This document shows, in pieces, positions 1 to 10,724 of a stretch of 64,000 nucleotides of DNA. The notes under the pieces were generated by a model. That model saw only the letters and a program-made list of their open reading frames with translations. It was not told the DNA's origin and ran no database searches. Positions within the stretch are counted from its first letter, which is position 1, and every line of letters begins with the position of its first letter. The translations under genes and the position numbers were made by a program. Origin of the DNA: Magicicada septendecula (Eukaryota > Arthropoda > Insecta > Hemiptera > Cicadidae); assembly GCA_034769895.1 (NCBI GenBank), contig CM068369.1, forward strand, positions 145,225,574 through 145,289,573, written 5' to 3'.

Positions 1-1781
1 AAATAACAAAGTAAGCCCAATAGGCTGAAACAAAATGTGATTTGAACGAAATAAGTAAATTATTATAATGGCTACTTAGACCTAGAAAAAACATAACTGT
101 CAGAACCAAACATACAAAGATTATAACAAATTGAATCAGAATTTAGAAAATCTGAGGTGAAGGAATCACCAAGGATAAATTGTACATCATTTATAACACA
201 AAATATTGTAATAGGCATTATTATATAAAAAGAAATGTAATTAACAAGCATTAACATAATTGTAAAAACTTAAAATCTGAAAATACCCAAGCTTGTGGGG
301 TATCAAAATAATCTATGAACGAGAATAAATACTATAGTGACAATATTTATTAACCAGGAAGGAAGATGGAGGAATAACAGTAATCAGAAGATATACGAAG
401 GATTAGAAGTTTCGATAACAATACATCAACTCAAAATAAGCCTATTCGAAAAATACCGTTACTATGGAAACAGCGGTTGTTGACAGAAAAATACCGTTAG
501 AAATTAGTAGAGAGAAAAAAAGAAGCGAAGCGTCATCAAGCCATACAGATGCAGAAGTCCGGAAGAAAGTTTTTTCAGTGTAAATCATGAAAATAATAGT
601 ATAAAGTTGCTGAAAACTAATCGTCAAAGAAGCAGATGACCACTACAACCAATATTACAAGACCCAAGACCTGAATAAACGGAAATTATCCATAAATGGA
701 ACGTCCAAACACAAGACGAAAGGACGCCACATTTTAATGAAGCCCAAAATCCAAGAAAACTGATCTTATGCAGCCAATTCCTATCTCGAACCAACTACAA
801 AGGCCTCTAGGCACGTCGAATTGTTAAGTACTATCCAATTATTTATTTTCCACCAACCCTAATCACTTTAAATAATTTTGAAAGGTAAAATTACCACACT
901 ATAAAGATAGTATTTCTCTTTCATAGAGTATTTAAGCAAATTAAAACATAATGAAACATTGTTAACATAAAATAACCTAAGAATTGAACACGAATTTACA
1001 GAACACCTTTACAACACTACACAACAGATTGTAACAGCACACTTTATATTTCTTGTACACTTAGATTAAGGTAATTTGTATTTTTATTGTAACCATTGTA
1101 GTTCTCTAACTCATAGTCAAAAGAATCCATGGATTTTGAAACCAAAACATTGTAATACGCCTAACGTAAACAGACGCTAGGTTAAATGGTTTCTAAATTA
1201 ATTCGCCGCCCTGAAAATAAGATCTCATGTAATCAAACGATAATTATTTTGTTGTAATTGTAAATGTTTCCAGTTATCACCATTAAAAAAAATATTCATT
1301 ACAGGGAGTAACAAGCGTTATCATTTCTTAGGGAGTGCTATATAATAATTACTTGTATTGAAGAATAAATTGTAGCAGTAAGCTAGTTGCCAGTTAGTCG
1401 TCAGAAGCGACGATTGAGACGGCTGTGCGAGCGGGAACGATTCGAATACACCAACCCGCTACGCTGATACGGTTTTTAGTTGTTTTGTAAAACGACTTGG
1501 CGCCACCCGGGATTATCACACCCCCTAAGAATAACAGGTAAGGTTACTGCCGTAATATACAGGTGATCAGAACTACGCTACGAACATCGCTAGCCACCAA
1601 AATTACTGTAACGACCCGGTGCGAGGCGAACGCACTAATCATCCAAAACACATTATTTTATGTACACATTTTGCAGGTACGCAACCATTTTACTCTTTAC
1701 AATATATATATATATATATATATCTAATGGTAATATGTTCTACATATACCAGGTAATTTTTATAATCTACAATAATTTCAG
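1..1781. other. Upstream flank or first intron of the host gene
   Basis: AT-rich sequence with no open frame that resembles a known protein. The first recognisable exon at 1782 has no in-frame ATG and starts in mid-codon, so a start exon must lie in this stretch or before the window. I could not place it. A short TA tract lies at about 1703-1724, and a possible LTR-element remnant is listed separately. Confidence 0.5.
1380..1520 (+). mobile_element. Possible LTR-end and primer-binding-site fossil
   Basis: A GC-richer patch in AT-rich surroundings ends in TTGGCGCCACCCGGGA at 1497-1512. The TTGGCGCC start is typical of primer-binding sites just after a Ty3/gypsy 5' LTR. The start of the supposed LTR could not be fixed and the junction lacks a clear CA end, so this is a weak call. 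It could instead be untranslated exon sequence of the host gene. Confidence 0.3.
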
Positions 1782-1892
1782 ATTATACTATTGAAGAACT
1801 CAAAAATGCGATAAAAACCATTACTGATGAAATAAAATTTTTAAATCTTGAAAATGAAGTTTTTGAACAATACCTTAAAAGAACTGCTCCAG
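1782..1892 (+). CDS. CCDC113: CCDC113-like gene, exon a (N-terminal coiled coil)
   Basis: The exon is preceded by AATAATTTCAG and followed by GTAAAT. It encodes about 36 residues including TIEELKNAI and LENEVFEQYLKR. These resemble the N-terminal segment of CCDC113, where a conserved helix runs EEL..N..L..E...FE.Y. The exon begins with two bases completing a codon and ends with one base, which matches the phase of the exon at 2194. No ATG lies in the frame, so it is internal. CCDC113 (CFAP263) acts with CCDC96 on the axoneme of motile cilia and flagella. In an insect that would mean sperm tails and possibly chordotonal cilia. The product role is family knowledge; the exon assignment rests on phase and similarity. 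Confidence 0.65.
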
Positions 1893-2193
1893 GTAAATTT
1901 ATAATAATTTTATTTATATTTAATCACATATTGTCTTATTGGATGTGTACTTTACTTAGAACACAATTACTGGAATAACTGAAGCCAATAGTAATGGTAA
2001 CAATCAGTATGAAAATGAAACTGGAACATCCAGAAGCTCATCATGAAACAGATGAAAAAAGTTACATAACTTTATGGACAATTAACAAATATGAATTATA
2101 ATTTAGTTAATATAACTATAGTAATAATTAAGTTGTAGTCTATGAGTATTAGAAAGCATTACACATGAATCAACTATAAATATTTCATATTAG

Positions 2194-2419
2194 TGACAGG
2201 ATCAGGAGGTGGCAGTTGTGTAGATGGTGTTGTAGAGTATTATCCTGCAGCAACTCGTAGAACAACTGGATCTTCAGCAAGAACTGTAGCAAGTTCTTCT
2301 GTAGTAGCAGGGACCATTTCCTCTTTAACACAAACCAGATCAAGCAGACGTGGTACTGAGTCCTCCCTTCCCAGTTTATTTAACTCTCGGTCTAAGAGTG
2401 GTTTTCCAGATCGCAGCGA
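2194..2419 (+). CDS. CCDC113: CCDC113-like gene, exon b (Ser/Arg-rich linker)
   Basis: Acceptor CATATTAG and donor GTAAGC bound an open stretch of about 75 residues rich in Ser, Thr, Gly and Arg, for example SSVVAGTISSLTQTRSSRRG. It enters at phase 1, as the 1782-1892 exon requires, and leaves at phase 2, as the 14630 exon requires. Vertebrate CCDC113 has a low-complexity basic linker between its first helix and the main coiled coil, so a poorly conserved, probably disordered segment fits here. Similarity alone would not identify it. Splice phase and position do. Confidence 0.6.
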
Positions 2420-2593
2420 GTAAGCCAAATTAATCATCTAAAACACATTAGTTGATGTATCGTCTATATAATGGTACAGTATTAGCTTTATACTTTTAGT
2501 TATGGAACTTAAATATTATATGTTTATTCACTATTTTTGTGTACCAGTATGTGTGTGTGTTTATATATAAATGTATTTTGCTACTAACTTGTA

Positions 2594-2628
2594 GATCCCA
2601 GGTTCAATTCTTGGCCAGCACCATAAAA
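2594..2628 (+). repeat. tRNA-like B-box fragment, possible SINE remnant
   Basis: GGTTCAATTCT at about 2603 fits the internal pol III B-box consensus (GGTTCRANNCY) and sits in a tRNA T-arm-like context, GATCCCAGGTTCAATTCTTG. No A box or complete tRNA fold is visible upstream. It is best read as a fragment of a tRNA-derived SINE or a tRNA pseudogene. Confidence 0.35.
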
Positions 2629-2844
2629 ACAAAGGGTGTTTTTCAGTTCTCACATTGACTCAGCTATGAAAATGTATATGGGCAATATACATAGCAACCC
2701 AATTGTGCATGTCAAATTTACTAATGTGTAAACTTATGTCAAATTTACAAAATAAATGTGTAAATTTATGTCAATCAGAAAGTGAATAATGTTTAATAGA
2801 TACCATGGAACAGCAAGTTCAAGTGGAAATGTGTCACACGATTT

Positions 2845-2988
<144 letters not shown>

Positions 2989-3060
2989 TTTAATTATTAT
3001 AAATAAAAAAATAGAAAAGGAAATGGAGACTATGATTGCAAATTAAATAATTTGTCACCG

Positions 3061-3741
3061 GACAAAAGGCTTGCCGCATGACAAATGGCGCCAATCGTAC
3101 ACTCTAGTTATTTTGGTGGCCCTAAAAAGAACCGAGTGGCGAGAATGGTGATGTTGGTAGTGCCGCGCTGAGATGTTCGGTGGCTGCGCCCGCTGTTCGT
3201 GGCATACTGCAGTCCTCCTCTTCTTTCGGCACCGGTTGTAGAGTCTGCTGCCGGCCCAGCAAAATCCATCGCTGGCGCGGAACTGGAGGGCGAAGACGCA
3301 AGAACGCCGGTTCTATCTTCGGACGTTCCTTCCGGCTGACTCCGCGCCAATGTCGTCCGAGAGAGGTGAGGAGATGAAGTGCGTCCGATGTCGTGGCGAT
3401 GAAGTGTGCGCCAAAATTTTCTCCCGGCCCGGGTTTTATGCACTAACCAGGATCGCTGATTGGCTAGCTCCGAGCACGTTAGATGGTCACGTCTCGGCTG
3501 CTGATCGCTGATTGGCTCGCTGTGTCCGCCGCTGGTAACGGAGAGCAGATGTTCGCATACCGCTGCCGTCACAACTCCCACGGGTCTTGAATGCTCTCCG
3601 GTAGCTAGCCTACTGCTCTTCTCCGGATCTTGTAGAGGTGTCTGTTGGGCGCCATGTTGATTGGTGTGCCGGCTGGTAGCTCGCTGGCGTGGGTAGATCT
3701 TGCATCCGCAAGATAATCGTTGCCCCACGTTGGGCGCCAAA
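3061..3741 (-). mobile_element. GC-rich leader fossil of an LTR retroelement
   Basis: This 680-bp block is much richer in G+C than its surroundings. Read on the minus strand it begins with TTTGGCGCCCAACGTGGGGC (3722-3741), a typical gypsy-group primer-binding site, and runs into leader-like sequence. The right flank at about 3785 passes straight into satellite DNA. No pol or matching second LTR is present, so it is an old remnant. A long minus-strand frame through it does not resemble a known protein. Confidence 0.55.
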
Positions 3742-5507
3742 TTATAAAATGTATTTTGTAAATAGCTAATGTAAAAATAATAACAAGATGTCTTGAGAAC
3801 TCTACAATTCAGGGCTGTATGCAAAAAATTATTTGATTCTGTTTGAATTTGCGGCTGTTATCGTTTGCCATAGAAAATACCTTGTTAAAACATAAAACGT
3901 TGCAGGTAAACTACCACTTTCCCTTAACCGATCTACACTAAAAACAATAGGTCTTGAGTACTCTACAAATGAGGACTGTATGCAAAAAAAGAATTTGATT
4001 CTGTTTGAATTTGCGGCTATCGTTTGCCATAGAAAAAAATCTACAGACACAGACAGACACACACACACTTTTCGAAAAATGAATTTTTTCATGTTTTGAG
4101 GGTAGTACAATCAGAATCTGCAATAATCTCGACCACGATTTTTTTTTGTTATCACCATACTTCAATTTCCTTATGGAATATGGAAGTAAAAATTATCCCC
4201 TCCCCCTTCAACTATAATTTTCATTTATAGAAAATTACCCCCACCCCGTTCAACTAGCCTCTTCATTTCTAGATATTTCATCTACGTTTCTACAGTGGAT
4301 TATTAAGATCTTCTTATCATGATACTTTATTTATCAAAATTAAGTACTTTACTCTTGTTACAACAAAAAATGTTTCAGGTAAACTGCCCTTTCCCCGTAA
4401 CCGATCTTCACCAAAGTCAATAGAGATTGACTATTCTACAACTCAGGCACATATGTAAAAAATTATTTGATTCTGTTTGAATTTACGGCAGTTATCGTTC
4501 GTCATGAAAAAATTTCTCTTGTTACAACATAAAATGTTGCAGGTAAACTACCCCTTTCCCTTAACCGATCTTCACCAAAATCGAAAGACCTTGAGTACTC
4601 TACAAATTAGGGACGTATGCACAACCTTATTGGGTTATGTTTGAATTTACGGCAGTTATCATTCGTCATGGAAAAAAATTACCCTTGTTACAACATAAAA
4701 TGTTGCAGGTAAACTACCCCTTTCCCTTAACCGATCTTCACCAAAATCGAAAGACCTTGAGTACTCTACAAATTAGGGACGCATGCAAAACCTTATTGGG
4801 TTATGTTTGAATTTACGGCAGTTATCATTCGTCATAGAAAAAATTACCCTTGTTACAACATAAAATGTGGCAGGTAAACTACCCCTTTCCCTTAACCGAT
4901 CTTCACCAAAATCAACAGGCCTTCAGTCTTTTAAAATTGATGAAAGTATGCAAAAAAATATTTTATTCTGTTTTAATGTGCGGCAGTTATCGTTCCTCAT
5001 AGAAAAAATTAGCGTTGTTAAAACATAAAATGTCGCAGGTAAACTACCCCTTTTCCTTAACCGATCTTCACTAAAATCAACAGACGTTGAGTTCTCTGTA
5101 GCTCAGGAAGGTATGCAAAACATTATTTGATTCTGATTGAACTTACGGCGGTTATCATTCGTCATAGAAAAATTACCCATGTTAAAACATAAAATGTTGC
5201 AGTTAAACTACCCCTTTCCCTTAACCGATCTTCACCAAAAAAATAGGTCTTGAGAGCTCTACAATTTAGAGCTGTATGCAAAACATTATTTGATTCTGTT
5301 TGAATTTTCAGCTGTTATCGTTTGCCATAGAAAACAATTACCCTCGTTTAAAAAAAAAAAAGTTGCAGGTAAACTACCCCTTTCCCTTAACCGATCTTCA
5401 CAAAAAACAATAGGTCTTGAGTACTCTACAAATCAGGACTGTATGCAAAAACTTGTTTGATTCTGTTTGAATTTGCGGCTGTTATCGTTTACCACAGAAA
5501 AATATCG

Positions 5508-5790
5508 GTATGGAGAACCATACATGACTTCCATGTTCTAAGATTTATATTTAAAATCATATTCGAAATGAAATATTTCTATAGAAACTACTTCTTTCTA
5601 CTTATTGCTTCAGCCTTAACCACAGTACTATGGTCACTAACGTATACCACTTCACGTTTTCGCACTCGATTTTCACTGATGATGGCAGTCGATGGCACTG
5701 CCGAAAAGTTTGGTTTTGCAGAAAACATACGACTACAGCTAAACAGCCCGGGAAGGAATTTTAACAAAAAAACTACTTCTTTGTTGATGA
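5508..5790 (+). repeat. Long insert segment of the satellite higher-order unit, copy 1
   Basis: A stretch beginning ATATCGGTATGGAGAACC breaks the 165-bp monomer rhythm. It recurs almost unchanged at 7608-7895, about 2,100 bp away, with only a handful of differences. It contains a long hairpin at 5656-5726. Its unusually high conservation against the more variable monomers could reflect recent amplification of the larger unit. Confidence 0.85.
5656..5726 (+). other. Long hairpin with hammerhead-like core, copy 1
   Basis: An outer stem pairs GTTTTCGCA (5656-5664) with TGCAGAAAAC (5717-5726), leaving one bulged A. An inner stem pairs GGCAGT (5684-5689) with ACTGCC (5697-5702) and is flanked by CTGATGA (5676-5682) and GAAA (5703-5706). 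CTGATGA, stem, GAAA is the order of the hammerhead catalytic core. A clean stem III and cleavage-site base are not obvious, so this may be only a strong hairpin. Confidence 0.4.
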
Positions 5791-7607
5791 TAACGTAGTA
5801 CACATATAACAAATCCTCCCCTCCCTCTTCAACTATAATTTTCATTAATAGAAAATTACCCCCACTTCATTTACCTAACCTCTTAATTTATAGATATTTC
5901 ATCTACGTTTCTACAGTGGATTATTATGAGCTTCTTATCAGGATACTTTATTTATCAAAATTAAGTACTTTACTCTTGTTAAAACATAAAACGTTGCAGG
6001 TAAACTACCCCTTTCTCTTAACCGATCTTCACCAAAATCAATAGGCCTTCAGTCCTCTACAATTCAGGGATGCATACAAAACAATATTTGATTCTTTTTG
6101 AATGTGCAGCAGTTATCGTTTGTTATGAATACATTTCTCTTGTTACAACATAAAATGTTGCAGGTAAACTACCCCTTTTCATTAACCGGTCTTCACCAAA
6201 ATCAACAGGCCTTGAGTTCTCTACAATTGAGCCAAGCTTGCAACACATTATTTGATTCTGTTTGAATGTGTGGCAGTTATCGTTCGTCTTAGAAACAATT
6301 ACTCTTGTTAAAACATGAAAAGTGGCATGTACACTACCCCTTTCCCCTAACCGATCTTCACCAAAATCAACAGGCATTCACTTCTTTACAATTAAGGACA
6401 GCATGCAAAAAAGTATTTGATTCTCTTTGAATTTATGGCAGTCATCGTTCATCATAAAAAAATTACCCTTCTTAAAACATAAAAAGCTGCTGGTAAACTA
6501 CCCCTTTCCCCTAACCGATCTTCAACAAAATCAACATACCTTGAATACTCTTTAATTCAAAAAGGTATGCAAAAAAGTAGTTGATTCTGTTAGAATTTAC
6601 GGCAGTTATCGATCATCATAGAAAAAATTACCCTTGTTAAAACATAAAATGTTGCAGGTAAACTACCCCTTTCCCTTAACCGATCTTCAATAAAATCAAC
6701 AGACCTTGAACACTCAATAATTAAAAAAGGTGTGCAAAAAAGTAGTTGATTCTGTTTGAATTTACGGCAGTTATCATTCGTCATAGAAAAAATTACCCTT
6801 GTTAAAACATAAAATGTTGCTGGTAAACTACCCCTTTCCCTTTAACCGATCTTCACCAACACCAACAGGTCTTGAGAACTCTACAATTCAGGGCTGCATG
6901 CAAAAAAGTATTTGATTCTGTTTGAATTTGCGGCTCTTATCGTTTGCCATAGAAAATACCCTTGTTAAAACATAAAATGTTGCAGGTAAACTACCCCTTT
7001 CCCCTAACCGATCTTCACTCAAAACAACAGGTCTTGAGAACTCTATAATTCATGGCTGTATGTGAAACATTATTTGATTCTGTTTGAATTTACGGCTGTT
7101 ATCATTTGCCATAGAAAATACCCTTGTTAAAACTTAAAATGTTGCAGGTAAACTACCCCTTACCTTTAACCGATCTTCACCAAAAACAATCGATCTTGAG
7201 AACTCTATAATTCAGGGTTATATGCTAAACATTATTTGATTCTGTTTGAATTTGCGGCTGTTATTGTTTGCCATAGAAAAAAAATTACCCTTGATAAAAA
7301 AAAATGTTGCAGGTAAACTACCCCTTTGCCTTAACCGATCTTCACCAAGAACAGGTCTCGAGTACTCTACAAATCAGGACGGTATGCAAAAAAATTATTT
7401 GATTCTATTTGAATTTGTGGCTGTTATCGTTTGCCATAGAAAAATAAATCTACAGACACACACACACACACACACACACTTTTCGAAAAATGACTTTTTT
7501 TCATGTTTTGAGGGTAGTACAATCAGAATCTGCAATGATCTCGAACACGATTTTTTTTGCCATCACCATACTTCCATTTCCTTATGGAACATGGAAGTAA
7601 AAGTAAA

Positions 7608-7895
7608 ATATCGGTATGGAGAACCATACATGACTTCCATGTTCTAAGATTTATATTTAAAATCATATTCGAAATGAAATATTTCCATAGAAACTACTTC
7701 TTTCTACGTATTGCTTCAGCCTTAACCACAGTACTATGGTCACTAACGTATACCACCTCACGTTTTCGCACTCGATTTTCACTGATGATGGCAGTCGATG
7801 GCACTGCCGAAAAGTTTGGTTTTGCAGAAAACATTGGACTATGGCTAAACAGCCCGAGAAGGAATTTTAACAAAGTACTACTTCTTTGTTGCCGA
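7608..7895 (+). repeat. Long insert segment of the satellite higher-order unit, copy 2
   Basis: Near-identical second copy of the 5508-5790 segment. It is preceded by the CACACA and TTTTCGAAAAATGA portion that also occurs alone at about 4050 and 8590. This shows that the higher-order unit is a composite of two blocks which can occur separately. Confidence 0.85.
7762..7832 (+). other. Long hairpin with hammerhead-like core, copy 2
   Basis: By eye this is base-for-base the same as 5656-5726: outer stem GTTTTCGCA/TGCAGAAAAC, CTGATGA, inner stem GGCAGT/ACTGCC, then GAAA. The same doubts about stem III apply. Confidence 0.4.
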
Positions 7896-8735
7896 TAACG
7901 TAGTACACATAAAAAATTCTCCCCTCCCCCTTCAACTATAATATTCATTAATAGAAAAGTACCCCCACCCCGTTCACATAACCTCTTCATTTATAGATAT
8001 TTCATCTACGTTTCTACAGTGGATTATTATGAGCTTCTTATCAGGATACTTTATTTATCAAAATTAAGTACTTTACTCTTGTTAAAACATAAAATGTTGC
8101 TGGTAAAGTACTCCTTTCTCTTAACCGATCTTCACCAAAATCAATAGACCTTCAGTCCTCTACAATTCAGGGATGCATGCAAAAAAATATTTGATTCTCT
8201 TTGAATGTGCGGCAGTTATCATTCGTCATGAAAACATTTCTCTTGTTACAACATAAAATGTTGCAGGTAAACTACCCCTTTCCCTTAACCGATCTTCACC
8301 AACACCAATAAGTCTTGAGAACTCTACAATACAGGGCTGTATGCAAAACATTATTTGATTCTGTTTGAATTTGCGGCTGTTATCGTTTGCCATAAAACAA
8401 ATTACCCTTGATAAAAAAAAACATTGCTGGTAAACTACCATTTTCCCTTAACCGATCTTCACCAAAAACAATAGGTCTTGAGAACTCTACAATTCAGGGC
8501 TGTATGCAAAACATTATTTGATTCTGTTTGAATTTGCGGCTGTTATCGTTTGCCATAGAAAAAAAATCTACAGACACACACACACACACACACACACACT
8601 TTTCGAAAAATGACTTTTTTTCATGTTTTGAGTGTAGTACAATCAGAATCTGCAATAATCTCGAACACGATTTTTTTTGCCATCACCATACTTCCATTTC
8701 CTTAAAGAACATGGAAGTAAAATGGAAGTGGTGTA

Positions 8736-10394
8736 ATTTAATTTAAAGGTTTAATTGGCTGTATAACACAACTTATTTAAATATGGTATATGTACTTGCT
8801 GTTTTTACCTAGTATAACTTTTAATTCACAAAATGTTTCTCTGATTACTTAAATCACTCTCTCAAATTTAAGTGTTTTTGTTTATTTGAATTGTATGTTG
8901 ATGTGTTCTTACCTGCAAATATCGTCTTTTAATAGATGTTAATGTTGATTATTATATATACATGCACATTTATACAAAGGGCATGTGACTGATTCTTGTG
9001 ACAGATGGTAAATTTGAGGTGGAGAATTACATTATTTATTCATTTCTATGTTCAGCTCCTATACTTTGGATGTGCATAGTGAAGACCACACAGTACACTG
9101 TACACTGTAGTCACAGTAATACATAAATAGTTAATAAGTGTAAAATAATGTAATTACAAAAATCCCTTATGTCGCATGATGCATATGTAAAATAAAGCTT
9201 TTAAATTACAATTGCATATAGATATTAATTTCCATCTTTACGTCGTAGTATCTAATACTACTATATACACCTCATAAGTAGGTATCTGTTATAATTTTCT
9301 TTATACCTAGAAAATGGAGTTCCTAATGCACAACTTGTTATATCATTTATAGGAATATAATATAAGAGTGTAGAGATTATTATACGAGTATCATTAATTG
9401 GGTTTGAGATTATCTATGTGAAACGTGGTATTAAAAAATTAAATAAATTCATATTTAACAATAGCTTGCATCAACATAATACACTGCACACCAGTGGCTA
9501 AACTAACAATAGTGTTGTCTTGTTAAGATCCATGCTTGCAGTTAAAGGAAACCTGAGCCTGTGGCATACGGCAGTCCGGTGTTCTGTTTATAATGTTCAA
9601 CGTTCTGCCCATTTCCACTCTTTGAATTTCCCTTGTATAGTATGGGGAGGCTTCTAACTTATTATTACTATTTTGTTTCTCATGATATTAAATGACATAA
9701 ATTATATTTAAATAAAATTCTTTGACCTTTCATTATGCAAATAACTTGCAATGTTAAATGACTCACTGCATAGCTGCCACTCTAAAACAAGATATCTGCA
9801 ATAAATTGAGAAAAATAAAATTAGTGATTGTTTTAATTGTACCTGTTGTGAATTTATTATTTCATACTGAAGATCAGTGGACCTACAAAGGTTCCACATA
9901 ATACTATTTTTATTTTCATTGTTGCAGTGATCGCATGGATTATGATCTTGAAACAGTGAAATACATTATTCAATACCAGAGAAATTGATACTCATCAATT
10001 GTATTAACATGTTTTAAGACAAACACACTCTATTTATTCAATTGTTAGTATCCACTACACAAACAATAATAAATGTCACCAATGTTATAATAGTCAGAAC
10101 ACAAATAAACAATTAATACTAGTACCATTACTAATATACCACTATCTAATATAACACTGATTAAACATGAATAACTTACATGATCTATGTATTTTGCAAG
10201 GATTCCCAAAATCAACTCATGCTGCAACCAAATTGTTAACACATGCCTTACATAAATAGTTCATGTCAGTTACTGCATAATGTTGTTAACTTGGTGATTC
10301 CAGATGCAGAGATGATAATGCACCAGTCTCTTGAAAGGCATGCCAACTGCCAGAAACCAGTAGACTGTTCCAAACTGTTTTATAGCCAACATTA
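8736..10394. other. Intron 2 sequence, nothing recognised
   Basis: AT-rich unique-looking sequence between the satellite array and the hAT element. No long frame, RNA gene or clear repeat was seen. Confidence 0.6.
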
Positions 10395-10724
10395 CAAACA
10401 GTCAGAGGCGGATTAAGCCGATTGGAGGCCCCTGGCAGTAAAAATTTCGAGGCCCTTAGACCCAAGCCCCAAAACAAAAAAATAGTGTAAGGAAGTGATG
10501 GCTTTTTCGGAAAGATTTCAGTATTAGACTTTTGATGACTTGCTTAAAACAGCAATATGTAGCTAATAATAAAACTCAATGTTTCAAGAAAAATCAGAAA
10601 TTTATTCAAAAAATTTAACAGTAACTAAGTTACCTGAGTGCTTAAAAAATGTTTTCTATATGAATTTGCGTCTTGTTTTCTCTTTGGCAAAGTCATCAAT
10701 TATTTTTGCAGCATCTATTTCGTC

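Larger units (their letters stand above)
3785..8735. repeat. Satellite array, monomer about 165 bp with higher-order units
   Basis: About 20 copies of a monomer built on GCAGGTAAACTACCCCTTTC, then CCGATCTTCACC, then a TTTGATTCTGTTTGAATT stretch. Spacing between copies is 160-170 bp, for example 4532, 4701, 4867, 5033 and 5195. Longer, different segments interrupt the array at about 3990-4340, 5505-5980, 7440-8080 and 8560-8735. The last copies of the longest segments repeat at about 2.1 kb, which gives a higher-order unit. Short CA tracts lie inside some of them. The most regular monomers are close to 55 codons long, so minus-strand frames stay open across neighbours. I do not recognise the family. 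Confidence 0.9.

Noticed and set aside
1962-2046. Open stretch NTITGITEANSNGNNQYENE as an extra exon
   Set aside because: Its phase does not fit the donor at 1892, and joining to 2194 directly keeps phase and frame. It may be an unused frame.
3108-3824. 238-codon minus-strand gene
   Set aside because: It runs through a primer-binding site and leader of an LTR fossil, has no similarity to a known protein, and the high G+C explains the lack of stops.
3785-8735. CRISPR array
   Set aside because: Repeats are 165 bp, continuous without spacers of uniform length, and the DNA is eukaryotic.
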